Source: Rhizobium ruizarguesonis (GTDB lineage Bacteria; Pseudomonadota; Alphaproteobacteria; Rhizobiales; Rhizobiaceae). From it: a stretch of DNA of 64,000 nt. This document shows positions 7,515-16,022 of the stretch, in pieces. A program made the position numbers and the translations under genes. The DNA is taken from positions 1 through 64,000 of the forward strand of contig NZ_PQIG01000067.1 of the NCBI RefSeq assembly GCF_012349115.1, written 5' to 3'. The notes below the pieces were generated by a model. The model saw only the letters and a list, made by a program, of their open reading frames with translations. It had not been told where the DNA came from and made no database searches. How positions within the stretch are numbered: the stretch's first letter is position 1; every line of letters begins with the position of its first letter.

Positions 7515-9251
7515 TCAGTTGATGGCCGGTTCCGGCGTCTTGCCACCGAATTCCGTCGTCAGGAAATCAAAGTCACAGCCTTTGTCGGCCTGCTCGATAT
7601 GGCTGGAGAACATGAAGCCGTAACCGCGCTCGTAATGCCGCGTCGGCGCCACCCAGGCGGCCCGCCGCGCTGTGATCTCTTCTTCGGAAACCAGCATATT
7701 GAGGCTGCGTGCCGGAATATCGAGCTCGACCATGTCCCCCGTTCTCAGCAGCGCCAGAGGCCCGCCAACATAAGATTCCGGTGCGACATGCAGCACGCAG
7801 GCGCCGAAACTGGTTCCGGACATGCGGGCATCCGAGATGCGCACCATGTCGCGCAGGCCGAGCTTCAACAGCGCCTTCGGCATCGGGATCATGCCCCATT
7901 CCGGCATGCCCGGTCCGCCCTGGGGGCCGGCATTGCGGAGCACGAGAACCGTCTCCGGCGTCAGCGGGTAGTCGGGATCATCGATGATCTTCTTCATCTC
8001 CGCATAGCTGTCGGCGACCAGCGCCGGGCCGCAATGGCGGTGGAATTTCGGGTCGCAGGCCGCTGGTTTGATGACCGCGCCGTCGGGACACAGGTTCCCC
8101 TTGAGCACGGCCAGCGAACCTTCGTGATAGACCGGGTTCGACAATGGCCGGATAACGTCGTCATTGTAGATCTTCACCTGGTCGAGGCCATCCACCAAGG
8201 GTTTGCCCGTCACGGTGATCGCGGTGGGATCCAGCTTGTCCCCGAGCTGCTTCATCAGGGCGCGCAGGCCACCCGCATAAAAGAAATCCTCCATCAGGTA
8301 GGTCGAACCGGAAGGCCGGATGTTGGCGAGAACCGGCGTCGTGCGACCGATGCGATCGAGATCATCAAGCTCCAGCGGGACGCCGGCGCGCCGCGCCATG
8401 GCGATCAGGTGAATGATCGCATTGGTGGAGCAGCCGGTCGCCATGGCGACCGTGACCGCGTTGTCGACGGCCGCAGGAGTGATGATCTGGTCCGGCGTCA
8501 GATCCTCCCACACCATATCGACGATGCGGCGGCCGCAGGCCGCTGACATGCGCTGGTGGTTGGCGTCGGCTGCCGGAATCGAGGATGCGCCCGGCAGCGT
8601 CAACCCCATGGCCTCTGCGATCGCCGTCATCGTCGACGCCGTGCCCATGGTCATGCAATGGCCATAGCTGCGGGCGATTCCGCCTTCGATGCCCTGCCAC
8701 TCCTCGTGGGTGATCGTGCCGGCGCGGCGCTCATCCCAGTATTTGAAGCCGTCGGTACCGGAGCCCAGCGTCTTGCCGGCATAGTTGCCGCGCAGCATCG
8801 GGCCGGCGGGCAGATAAATGAAGGGAATGCCCATGCTGACCGCGCCCATGACAAGGCCTGGTGTCGTCTTGTCGCAGCCACCCATCAGAACGGCGCCATC
8901 AACAGGATGGCTCCGCAGCAGTTCCTCGGTCTCCATCGCCAGCATATTGCGATAGAGCATCGTGGTCGGCTTGACGAAGTTTTCGGAAAGAGAAAGAGCG
9001 GGCAGCTCCATGGGGAACCCGCCCGACTGAAGAATTCCCCGCTTCACCCATTCAGCGCGTTCACGGAAATGCATGTGGCACGGCTGGGCATCGGACCAGG
9101 TGTTGATGACAGCAATGATCGGCTTTCCCTGCCAATCCTCCGGCGCGTAACCCATCTGCATGGTCCGCGACCGGTGGCCGAACGAGCGCTGATCATCTGG
9201 CAGCATCCATCGGGCGGACCGCAATTGCTCGTAGGTTTTCCTCGCGGTCAC
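7515..9251 (-). CDS. IlvD/Edd-family dehydratase, L-arabinonate dehydratase type
   Basis: A 578-residue sugar-acid dehydratase that would turn an aldonate into the 2-keto-3-deoxy acid. Three cluster cysteines are visible in DAQPCHMHF (C58), GGCDKTTPG (about 127) and YGHCMTMG (about 200), the pattern of the [2Fe-2S] L-arabinonate dehydratase of Rhizobium leguminosarum, which has nearly the same length; ADANHQ is also present. It starts with GTG, with GGGAG 7 nt upstream. This is the first gene of the unit, and the ACTGATATTTTAGT operator sits over its putative promoter. D-xylonate, D-fuconate or L-arabinonate could each be the substrate; the resemblance to the arabinonate enzyme is from memory. 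Confidence 0.88.
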   Translation of the reverse strand: MTARKTYEQLRSARWMLPDDQRSFGHRSRTMQMGYAPEDWQGKPIIAVINTWSDAQPCHMHFRERAEWVKRGILQSGGFPMELPALSLSENFVKPTTMLYRNMLAMETEELLRSHPVDGAVLMGGCDKTTPGLVMGAVSMGIPFIYLPAGPMLRGNYAGKTLGSGTDGFKYWDERRAGTITHEEWQGIEGGIARSYGHCMTMGTASTMTAIAEAMGLTLPGASSIPAADANHQRMSAACGRRIVDMVWEDLTPDQIITPAAVDNAVTVAMATGCSTNAIIHLIAMARRAGVPLELDDLDRIGRTTPVLANIRPSGSTYLMEDFFYAGGLRALMKQLGDKLDPTAITVTGKPLVDGLDQVKIYNDDVIRPLSNPVYHEGSLAVLKGNLCPDGAVIKPAACDPKFHRHCGPALVADSYAEMKKIIDDPDYPLTPETVLVLRNAGPQGGPGMPEWGMIPMPKALLKLGLRDMVRISDARMSGTSFGACVLHVAPESYVGGPLALLRTGDMVELDIPARSLNMLVSEEEITARRAAWVAPTRHYERGYGFMFSSHIEQADKGCDFDFLTTEFGGKTPEPAIN

Positions 9252-9295
9252 GGCTTTCTCCCACCTTTTCGCTTGTTTATCTCAGCCTTGGCACA

Positions 9296-9325
9296 ACTGA
9301 TATTTTAGTTTGACATATATATCAA
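9296..9325 (-). promoter_or_regulatory. operator and putative promoter in front of the dehydratase operon
   Basis: ACTGATATTTTAGT at 9296-9309 differs from the perfect palindrome at 2882-2895 in two positions. On the minus strand TTGATA (9320-9325) and TATCAG (9297-9302) are 17 bp apart and could serve as -35 and -10, with the operator over the -10 at the same offset as at 2882. A neighbouring TTGACATATATATCAA near-palindrome (9310-9325) lies between this site and the GntR gene and may be a second half of the regulatory region. Confidence 0.6.
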
Positions 9326-9393
9326 TGGAAAGTTTGCGTTCTTGTGCATTAGGTCGTGCGAAGCTATGAATGGGACTGAAAAGGATGCCTCAC

Positions 9394-10113
9394 ATGAATT
9401 CCCAATTCGCCTCCACATTCGGCCTGACCGCGCCCGGCTTTCCGGTCGTTGCCGGCAGTACGGTCCAGCGGGTCTATGATGATCTGCGAAAGCGCATAAT
9501 CACCATTCAGCTGCCGCCGGACACCACGCTGTCGCGCACCGAGCTCACCGAGACTTATGAAGTCAGCCAGACTCCCATCCGTGACGCATTGCAACTTCTC
9601 AAGCAGGAGGGTCTGGTTCGCATTTACCCGCAGTCCCGCACTGTGGTGACCAGGATCGACGTTCTGCAAATTTACGAGGCGCATTTCCTTCGCGTGGCAC
9701 TGGAAACGGAAGTCTGCCGCCGCCTCGCAACAGATCCGGACCCGGATCCCAGCGTCATCACCCGCGCCCGGTCGATCATCAAGATGCAGGCGGCAGTTGC
9801 CGACGACGCCGATCAGATTGCGATCTTCCAGGAGCTCGACGAGCTCTTTCACCAGACATTGTTCGCAGGCGCCAAGCGTAGCAGCCTCCACCAGCTGATC
9901 CGCGAGCGGTCCGGCCATCTCGAGCGTATTCGTCGCCTGCATCTGCCCGAGAAGGGCAAGATCGTCAGCATTCTCGATGGGCACCACGCCATCATCGATG
10001 CGATTGCCGCTCGCAACGAACAGGGTGCAGTCGACGCGATCCGTGAGCATCTCAGCCAAACCGTCGCAAAAGTGGAAGACCTCAGGAAGGAGTTCCCGGA
10101 TTATTTCGTCTGA
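9394..10113 (+). CDS. GntR-family transcriptional regulator with FCD domain
   Basis: This 239-residue regulator has an N-terminal winged helix (about 20-85; TVQRVYDDLRKRI, LSRTELTETYEVSQTPIRDAL) and a C-terminal FCD ligand domain. The FCD part carries metal-type acidic and His residues (DELFHQTLF, GHHAIIDAI, REHL). FCD-type GntR proteins usually bind carboxylate metabolites and repress sugar-acid genes. I chose the ATG at 9394, which has AAAAGGA 8 nt upstream; in-frame ATGs at 9370 and 9385 fit less well. It is divergent from the dehydratase operon and convergent with the transporter operon, so it sits in the centre of the regulon it probably controls through the ACTRAWATWTTAGT sites. Confidence 0.93.
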   Translation: MNSQFASTFGLTAPGFPVVAGSTVQRVYDDLRKRIITIQLPPDTTLSRTELTETYEVSQTPIRDALQLLKQEGLVRIYPQSRTVVTRIDVLQIYEAHFLRVALETEVCRRLATDPDPDPSVITRARSIIKMQAAVADDADQIAIFQELDELFHQTLFAGAKRSSLHQLIRERSGHLERIRRLHLPEKGKIVSILDGHHAIIDAIAARNEQGAVDAIREHLSQTVAKVEDLRKEFPDYFV

Positions 10114-10139
10114 TCTGCAGCGCCGCGGGTTTGCCGGAG

Positions 10140-11087
10140 TCAATTGACCGGCGTCAGCAGCGGCCTGCCTGCGAAGAAGGCGGCAAGGTTGTCGACCGTC
10201 AATTGCGCCATCCTGTCGCGCGTTTCCTCGGTACCGCTAGCGTGATGGGGATAGAGCACAACGTTGTCGAGCGCTGCGAAGCGCGGATCGGGATTGGGTT
10301 CGTCGAGGTAGACATCGATGCCGGCCGACGCGATCCGCCTTTCCTGCAAGGCCTTAATCAAGGCCGGCTCGTCGACCACGGTGCCCCGGGCAATGTTGAT
10401 GAAGCTGCCCGTCGGTCCGAGCGCATTCAGCACGTCCGCCGAAATCAACCCTTCGGTCGAGGCCCCGCCCGGCGTCGCGACGATCAGGATATCGGCCCAG
10501 TCCGCCAGTTTTAGCGGCGCGTCGAAATAGGCAAAATCGTTGCCAGCCTTCTTCGTCCGCCCATAATAGCCGACCGTCAGCCCGACAGCTTCGCATCGCT
10601 TGGCAATCGCCATCCCTATGCGGCCGAGGCCGACGATCCCGGCCTTCTTGCCCGAGGTCGATGTCGTCAACGGCATCATGCCCTTCCGCGCCCAGTCGCC
10701 GGAGCGCACATAGCGGTCGCCTTCCGGCAGGCGCCGGCGTGCCGCCAGCATCAGAAGCAATGCCATGTCGGCAACGTCGTCGCACAGCACCTCGGATGTG
10801 TTGGTGAGCTTGATGCCGCGCCGTGTCATCGCTTCGACATCCATCTGGTCGTAGCCAGCCGAAGAACAGGCGGCAAGCTTTAATGCCGGCAATTTCGAAA
10901 GCAGGGCTTCGTCAATCGTCACATGGCCGTTACAGACCAGCGCGGAAGAGATCGGGCCGGCTTTCCGCAGGAGAGCATCCCGCTCTTCGCCTTTGACAAG
11001 ATCCAGCCGGTGCAGCGTGTAGGTCTCCTCCAGCATCGCCATCTGACGGGGCCGGAGCGGATAGGCGACGATAACATCGGGCTTCAT
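10140..11087 (-). CDS. D-isomer-specific 2-hydroxyacid dehydrogenase (glyoxylate/hydroxypyruvate reductase type)
   Basis: A 315-residue enzyme of the D-2-hydroxyacid dehydrogenase family, which reduces 2-oxo acids such as glyoxylate or hydroxypyruvate. The dinucleotide motif VGLGRIG is at 152-158. Arg177 (YYGRTKK), just after the second strand, suggests NADPH. Arg234 (NIARG), Glu263 (LDEP) and His281 (PHHASG) form the catalytic set. Its ATG overlaps the stop of the ABC ATPase gene (ATGA), so it is the last gene of the transporter operon. A role in reducing a keto acid made in acid-sugar breakdown is likely; the exact substrate is open. Confidence 0.9.
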   Translation of the reverse strand: MKPDVIVAYPLRPRQMAMLEETYTLHRLDLVKGEERDALLRKAGPISSALVCNGHVTIDEALLSKLPALKLAACSSAGYDQMDVEAMTRRGIKLTNTSEVLCDDVADMALLLMLAARRRLPEGDRYVRSGDWARKGMMPLTTSTSGKKAGIVGLGRIGMAIAKRCEAVGLTVGYYGRTKKAGNDFAYFDAPLKLADWADILIVATPGGASTEGLISADVLNALGPTGSFINIARGTVVDEPALIKALQERRIASAGIDVYLDEPNPDPRFAALDNVVLYPHHASGTEETRDRMAQLTVDNLAAFFAGRPLLTPVN

Positions 11088-12718
11088 GCGGAAACGAGTC
11101 CTTCCTGTATGTGGCGGGCAGCGCGTCGGGTGGCCTGGACCTCCGGATCGGGATCGAGGCTCGCGGCAAGAAGCGCCTGCGTGTAGGGGTGGGAGGGTGC
11201 GTTGAAGATCTGTTCCACCGGACCCTCCTCGACAATCTCGCCGGCCTTCATGACGATGACACGATCGGCGAAATCGCGAACCACCGGCAGGTCGTGTGCG
11301 ATGAATAGGTAGGACAGGCCGAATTCGCGACGCAGGCCCTCAAGCAAGGCAATCACCTGTGCCTGGATCGATACGTCGAGCGCTGAAACCGCCTCGTCGC
11401 AGATGATCAGTTTCGGCTCCATGGCCAGCGCCCGGGCGATCGCGATGCGCTGGCGCTGACCGCCGGAAAACTGATGTGGATACCTGTCGGCCATATCCGG
11501 CTTCAGGCCAACCTTGACCAGCAACTCGGCCACCCTCTCCTTCCATCTCGCTTTCGGCAGGATATCCGGGTGAATGACCCAGGCCTCGGAAATCAACCGG
11601 AACACGCTCATCCGCGGGTTCAGCGACTGGGTGGGGTCCTGAAAGACCATCTGCAAATCGCGACGCAGTCCGAATATTTCCCTCGGGGTCATCGCAAGCA
11701 GATCGTTGCCGCGGTAGAGAACCTGTCCCTCCTGCGGATCGTCGAGCCGAACGATTGCCCGGGCAAGGGTTGACTTACCGGAACCGCTCTCGCCGACAAC
11801 GGCAACGGTTTCGCCGGGCATGATGACGAAGTCCACGCCCTTCAGCGCCTGGAATGCGCCAAAACTCTTCTTCAAGCCGATGGCGCGCAGCAGCGGTTCG
11901 CCCTGCCGGTCACGCTCCTGCGCCATTGCACCCTTCCCGGGTGCGGCGGCTATCAGCTTCTTCGTATAGGCGTTCTGCGGGTTGCGATAGACTTCGGCCG
12001 CATTGCCGGTTTCGACGACGCAGCCGGAATTCATCACCACGACCCGGTCGGCGATCTCGGCAACGACGCCCAAATCGTGGGTGATCAGCAACAGGCCCAT
12101 TCCGGTTTCCTGCTGCAGCTCCTGCAGAAGTTCGAGCACCTGCGCCTGCACCGTAACATCAAGCGCGGTGGTGGGCTCATCGGCAATCAGGATATCGGGC
12201 TTGCAGGCGATCGCCATGGCGATCATCAGTCGCTGCCGCTGTCCGCCGGAGAACTGGAACGGATATTTTCGCATCGCCGCCTGCGGATCGGTTATGCCGA
12301 CACGGCCGATCAATTCGAGCGCCCTCGCACCGGCACGCTCCGCCGACTGACCATGCGTCGTCATCATTTCGGTGATTTGCCAGCCGACCGGATAGACCGG
12401 ATTGAGATGGGCGAGCGGATCCTGGAAGATCATGGCAATCTTGGCGCCGTTGATCGAGCGCCGCTCCTCGGGCGTCATTTTCAGCATGTCGCGCCCATTG
12501 AGGAGAATGGTACCGCTGGTGATCTTGCCGGGTGGCATGTCGATCAGGTTCATGATCGCCGAGGCCGACACGGACTTGCCCGAACCGCTTTCCCCGAGGA
12601 TCGCCAGCGTCTCGCCGCGATCGAGATGCCAGCTGACATCCTGCACCGCCTTGACGGTACCGCTGACCGTGTGGAACTCGACCGAGAGGTCACGCACTTC
12701 CAAAAGATGTTCAGCCAT
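11084..12718 (-). CDS. peptide-class ABC transporter ATPase with two fused nucleotide-binding domains
   Basis: A 544-residue protein with two complete ABC domains, equivalent to DppD and DppF fused as in GsiA/YejF-type systems. Domain 1 has Walker A GESGSGKS at 42-49, signature FSGGQRQRL and Walker B ILIADEP. Domain 2 has a second GESGSGKST, FSGGQRQRI and LIICDEA. Both keep the switch His (ITHDLG, IAHDLP), so both should hydrolyse ATP. Each is followed by the C-terminal oligopeptide-type extension (NPQNAYTKKLIAA, APSHPYTQALLAA). It overlaps the upstream permease gene by 8 nt and the downstream dehydrogenase by 4 nt. Confidence 0.95.
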   Translation of the reverse strand: MAEHLLEVRDLSVEFHTVSGTVKAVQDVSWHLDRGETLAILGESGSGKSVSASAIMNLIDMPPGKITSGTILLNGRDMLKMTPEERRSINGAKIAMIFQDPLAHLNPVYPVGWQITEMMTTHGQSAERAGARALELIGRVGITDPQAAMRKYPFQFSGGQRQRLMIAMAIACKPDILIADEPTTALDVTVQAQVLELLQELQQETGMGLLLITHDLGVVAEIADRVVVMNSGCVVETGNAAEVYRNPQNAYTKKLIAAAPGKGAMAQERDRQGEPLLRAIGLKKSFGAFQALKGVDFVIMPGETVAVVGESGSGKSTLARAIVRLDDPQEGQVLYRGNDLLAMTPREIFGLRRDLQMVFQDPTQSLNPRMSVFRLISEAWVIHPDILPKARWKERVAELLVKVGLKPDMADRYPHQFSGGQRQRIAIARALAMEPKLIICDEAVSALDVSIQAQVIALLEGLRREFGLSYLFIAHDLPVVRDFADRVIVMKAGEIVEEGPVEQIFNAPSHPYTQALLAASLDPDPEVQATRRAARHIQEGLVSA

Positions 12719-13637
12719 TTTTCCTGCCCCTCATTTCAAGGCGCCAGCGTTGCGTCGGATCGAGTGCGATACGCAGCCAATTCGACAGAAGGTTCAGCGA
12801 CAGCGTCGTCAGAATGATTGCAAGGCCCGGCCAGAAGGAAAGCCACCAGGCATTGGTGAGATAGGGTCGCCCTTGAGCAACCATGAGACCCCAGGTGATC
12901 TCCGGCGCCTGGATGCCGATCCCGAGGAAGGACAGCGAGGATTCCGCCAGCATGACGAAGGCGAAATCCAGCGTCGCGATGGTCACCAGCGTGGGGAAGA
13001 TCACCGGCAGGATGTGATGGAAGACAATGCGCCAATACGATGCTCCCATGACCTTCGCTGCCTGCACGAACATCCGCTCGCGCACTTCCAGCACTTCGGC
13101 ACGTGTGGTGCGCAGATAGATGGGAATGCGGGTGATCGCCAGGACGAGGACGATATTGGTGACCGAGGGTTCGAGCATGTAGAGCACGATCACCGCCAGA
13201 AGCAGCGACGGAAAGGACATGATGACATCGCCAAGGCGCATGATCCATTGAGCTGCGGAAGAGCGGCTGTAACCTGCGACCAGACCGAGCGCCGTACCGA
13301 CGACAGATGATGCGAACACGGCTGCCGCGGCGACCAGGATGGTGTTTTGCGCCGCCACGACGACGCGGGCAAGAAGCGGCCTGCCCAGCGCATCGGCGCC
13401 GAGGACATAAAGCAATCCGCGGGTGATATCGAACGGTGGCGCATTTCGGCCCCGCAGGTTCTGCTTGGTGGCTATGCCCTCCAGCAGGAACGGGCCAAAC
13501 AGCGCACAGAGAAGAACGATCAACAAGAACAGAGCCGCGAAGAAAGCGAGCTTGTCCGCCCACAGCATCGTCAGCCAACGCCCGGTCGGGCCGCTCGGTT
13601 TTTTCTCGGCGAGGATTTGTGTGTCGGTCATCGTCAT
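12711..13637 (-). CDS. ABC transporter permease, DppC class
   Basis: A 308-residue inner-membrane permease. An N-terminal membrane segment (about 30-50) precedes a long periplasmic loop and the five-helix BPD_transp_1 domain (VLVAAAAVFASSVVGTALG and on). The EAA-type loop AAKVMGASYWRIVFHHILP contacts the ATPase. An in-frame ATG two codons inside the longest start is an alternative. It starts 3 nt after the stop of the DppB-class gene and overlaps the ATPase gene, so it is cotranslated with its partners. Confidence 0.93.
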   Translation of the reverse strand: MTMTDTQILAEKKPSGPTGRWLTMLWADKLAFFAALFLLIVLLCALFGPFLLEGIATKQNLRGRNAPPFDITRGLLYVLGADALGRPLLARVVVAAQNTILVAAAAVFASSVVGTALGLVAGYSRSSAAQWIMRLGDVIMSFPSLLLAVIVLYMLEPSVTNIVLVLAITRIPIYLRTTRAEVLEVRERMFVQAAKVMGASYWRIVFHHILPVIFPTLVTIATLDFAFVMLAESSLSFLGIGIQAPEITWGLMVAQGRPYLTNAWWLSFWPGLAIILTTLSLNLLSNWLRIALDPTQRWRLEMRGRKNG

Positions 13638-13640
13638 CGC

Positions 13641-14555
13641 TCAATACCGGATACGCGGATCGAGCAGCGCATAAGCGAGGTCGATCAACAGGTTCATGAT
13701 GAAGATCGCCAGCGCCGAGACCATGATGACGGCCAGTACGACGGCAAAATCGCGAAGCAGGATGGAATCGATCATCAGCTTGCCGATGCCCGGAAAGCCA
13801 AACACCGTCTCGACGACAACCGCACCGTTCAAGATGGCGGCAGCCTGGTCGCCGATGACGGTGATGACCGGCAGCATGGCATTGCGCAGTCCATGAATGA
13901 AGATGATTGAGTTCGAGCCGACCCCCTTGGCGCGGGCCGTCTTCACATAGGCGGAAGAGAGAACACTGATCATCGAGCCGCGGACCACCTGCAGGATCAG
14001 GCCGAAGGGCCGGATGAACAGCACGCTGACCGGCAGGATCCAGTGCCAGAACGTTCCCGTTCCCGATGTCGGCAGGACATGCAGTTTGACGGCGAAAATG
14101 ACGATTGCCACGATGGCCAGCCAGAAATCCGGCGCCGCAGCGCCGATCAGCGAGAAGAAGGTGGCAAGCCGGTCGAAGACGCCGCCGACGCGAAACGCCG
14201 CGAGCGAACCGATGACGATCGCGGCGATCGTGACCAGCACCATGGTGATGACAGCCAGCCAGAAGGTCCAGACGAAGGCCTCCAGCACGACATTCATGGC
14301 CGGACGAGCCTGTCGCAGTGACTGACCGAAATTGCCTTGGGCAAGATCCGAGACATAACGGCCGAACTGCATGATCAACGGATCGTTGAAACCGTTCATC
14401 TCACGGAATTGCTGGCGCATTTCCGTGGTCGCATCGATCGGCAGATAGAGGTCGGTCGGATCGCCCGTCAGCCGGGAGAGGAAGAACACGATGACGATAA
14501 GCACCACGAGCGATACGCCACTGGCGATCGCGCGTTTGCCGATGAAACTCTTCAT
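13641..14555 (-). CDS. ABC transporter permease, DppB class
   Basis: A 304-residue inner-membrane permease and first gene of the transporter operon. The first helix (VSLVVLIVIVFFLSRL) is followed by the GDP-containing periplasmic segment typical of DppB, then by the BPD_transp_1 domain with the EAA loop YVKTARAKGVGSNSIIFIHG. I start at Met25 of the longest frame, which has GGGAGGAG just upstream; the 24 residues before it are not membrane-like and lack a binding site. The promoter region upstream carries the third copy of the regulon palindrome. No binding protein gene is adjacent; the one at 1257-2777 is the probable partner. Confidence 0.93.
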   Translation of the reverse strand: MKSFIGKRAIASGVSLVVLIVIVFFLSRLTGDPTDLYLPIDATTEMRQQFREMNGFNDPLIMQFGRYVSDLAQGNFGQSLRQARPAMNVVLEAFVWTFWLAVITMVLVTIAAIVIGSLAAFRVGGVFDRLATFFSLIGAAAPDFWLAIVAIVIFAVKLHVLPTSGTGTFWHWILPVSVLFIRPFGLILQVVRGSMISVLSSAYVKTARAKGVGSNSIIFIHGLRNAMLPVITVIGDQAAAILNGAVVVETVFGFPGIGKLMIDSILLRDFAVVLAVIMVSALAIFIMNLLIDLAYALLDPRIRY

Positions 14556-14669
14556 GCCACTCCTCCCGAGTGAACCCCATAGGGGCCGTGATGTCCGGTT
14601 TTCGTCTGGGCCGAAGCCGCCTGTCATACCCCTCCGGCAACAGGCACGGCTCGACTAACAGTCGCTATA

Positions 14670-14703
14670 ACTGAAATATTAGTTCATCTAAAATTTTTGT
14701 GAA
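14670..14703 (-). promoter_or_regulatory. operator and putative promoter of the permease operon
   Basis: ACTGAAATATTAGT (14670-14683) matches the perfect site at 2882-2895 in 12 of 14 positions. On the minus strand TTCACA (14698-14703) and AATATT (14675-14680) are 17 bp apart and could be -35 and -10, again inside the palindrome, though at a different offset from the other two. It is about 115 bp upstream of the DppB-class start. Confidence 0.6.
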
Positions 14704-14715
14704 CCCCAAAAATTG

Positions 14716-15594
14716 TCAGGGCTTATCAACCGGCGGCTTGCGTCGCCATGTCATGCCGCGGGTTCCAATAATGGCCGCGCCGATGATCACCACCGCGCCG
14801 ATCCAGGTCTGTGCCGCCGGCACTTCCGAGAAAAATGAGAAAGCCATGAGAGCCACGACGGGCAGTCGGAGAAAGTCGAGCGGTGCCAGAACGCTTGCAG
14901 CCGCCATGCCGAAGGCACGCGTGATCAGCGTCATGTTCAGTGCGCCGAGGGCTCCTTGCATTGCAAGCAGCCCGAGTTGGCTCCAAGTAGGCATTGACCA
15001 GACCGGCAGCATAACGATCACGCCAAGCGGCACCGTCGTTATCAGATTCCACGCAACCAGCCGGTCGGCACTATCCCTCAATGCCATCCGCCGCAGCATC
15101 AATTGGCTGGCCGCCGTCAGGACCGCTCCTGCCAGTGCAAAAAGCAGCCACTGATCGAAACCGGACGCTCCAGGGCGAATAATGATCATGACGCCGACGA
15201 AGCCCGCGACAATGCCAATTACGCTGGACACGCCGACACGTTCCTTGAGCACCAGCCACGCACCGAGAACGAGAAACATGGGCATGGTGAAATTGATTGC
15301 CGTGGCATCGGCGAGTGGCGCGTGTGCAAAGGCGACGAACAAAGCAACCAACGAGGCAAGCTTAAGCCCCGCGCGCAGGACATGCAGAACACGATAGGGT
15401 GAGGCTTTCAGGTCGACCCGTGACACGATCCAGGGCGTGACGACAAGAAGTCCGAAAAACGACCGGAAAAAGCCGATCATCAATGGATGCACGTCGCCAG
15501 CCAGCAAACGTACGATGACTGCGTCGAGACTATTTAAAAAGGCGGCGGCCACCATCATGCATACGGCAAGACCTTTGCGACCGGGCTGCGTCAC
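14716..15594 (-). CDS. DMT/EamA family transporter
   Basis: A membrane protein of about 292 residues with ten predicted helices in two EamA repeats (from AVCMMVAAAFLNSLDAVIV to IGAVVIIGAAIIGTRG), as in drug/metabolite exporters of the RhaT/YdcZ superfamily. The longest frame opens at 15768, but its first 58 residues are polar and unlike the family. I prefer the GTG at 15594, which follows a GGAAGAA and gives normal length. The spacing is tight, so a later ATG at the MMVAAAF segment is possible. It lies after the permease promoter region in the same direction; a link to the acid-sugar island is not shown. Substrate unknown. Confidence 0.85.
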   Translation of the reverse strand: MTQPGRKGLAVCMMVAAAFLNSLDAVIVRLLAGDVHPLMIGFFRSFFGLLVVTPWIVSRVDLKASPYRVLHVLRAGLKLASLVALFVAFAHAPLADATAINFTMPMFLVLGAWLVLKERVGVSSVIGIVAGFVGVMIIIRPGASGFDQWLLFALAGAVLTAASQLMLRRMALRDSADRLVAWNLITTVPLGVIVMLPVWSMPTWSQLGLLAMQGALGALNMTLITRAFGMAAASVLAPLDFLRLPVVALMAFSFFSEVPAAQTWIGAVVIIGAAIIGTRGMTWRRKPPVDKP

Positions 15595-16018
15595 GCTTCT
15601 TCCGATCGAACAAAGGCAAACCCTGCTATATCGGCCATTCGATAAAGCTGCACGTTGAACCGGCAATCCATGAGAAAAAAGAGCCTTCCTGGCGTGTTTG
15701 CCAATCTCCGGGCGCCCAGCGTTTGCCGCGCCGTAGACCGCGCCCCGCCAAGGGCCGGCAGCATCCATTATCCGTAACGCGAATAACGGCTTTATCTCAA
15801 TCCATCAGCTACCGTCCACACTGACGGAGCGAATTGCTTGCCGGACCGCTCTTGCCCACTGGCGTCAATTCGCAAGACTGAAAACGCTTTCACGCGGAAA
15901 GGACGACTGCCAAGCTGAAGCATGCCGCACAAACTGCGCAGCCGTCTTGCGATAATGACATGTGTTGGAAATGAAGACCTAAAGTGCGAGGAGCGAATTT
16001 GGAAGATTACGGCGCGCT
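15595..16018. other. intergenic region, holds a RIME-like element
   Basis: There is no convincing gene here. The right quarter (15917-16022) is a degenerate copy of the palindromic element found again at 62221-62326. The rest contains only stop-rich frames and the discarded upstream extension of the DMT transporter frame. Confidence 0.5.
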
Positions 16019-16022
16019 TTAG
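15917..16022. repeat. RIME-like element, degenerate copy
   Basis: This copy aligns along its whole length with the element at 62221-62326. Shared blocks are AGCATG near the start, TTGCGATAA followed by a GACATG, GACCTAAAG, GAGCGA, GAAGAT or GAAAGAT, and GCGCGCTTTAG or GACGCGCTTTAG at the end. The first half is a palindrome of the same plan as the second module at 5535-5583. The far end overlaps the stop codon of the following small gene, as in the copy at 5471-5583. It has diverged more than the other copy, which suggests an older insertion. Confidence 0.75.

Noticed and set aside
7032..8546. A 504-codon plus-strand frame opposite the dehydratase genes
   Set aside because: It is antisense to the enolase-superfamily and IlvD genes, which carry full active sites; it has no start signal or family motif.
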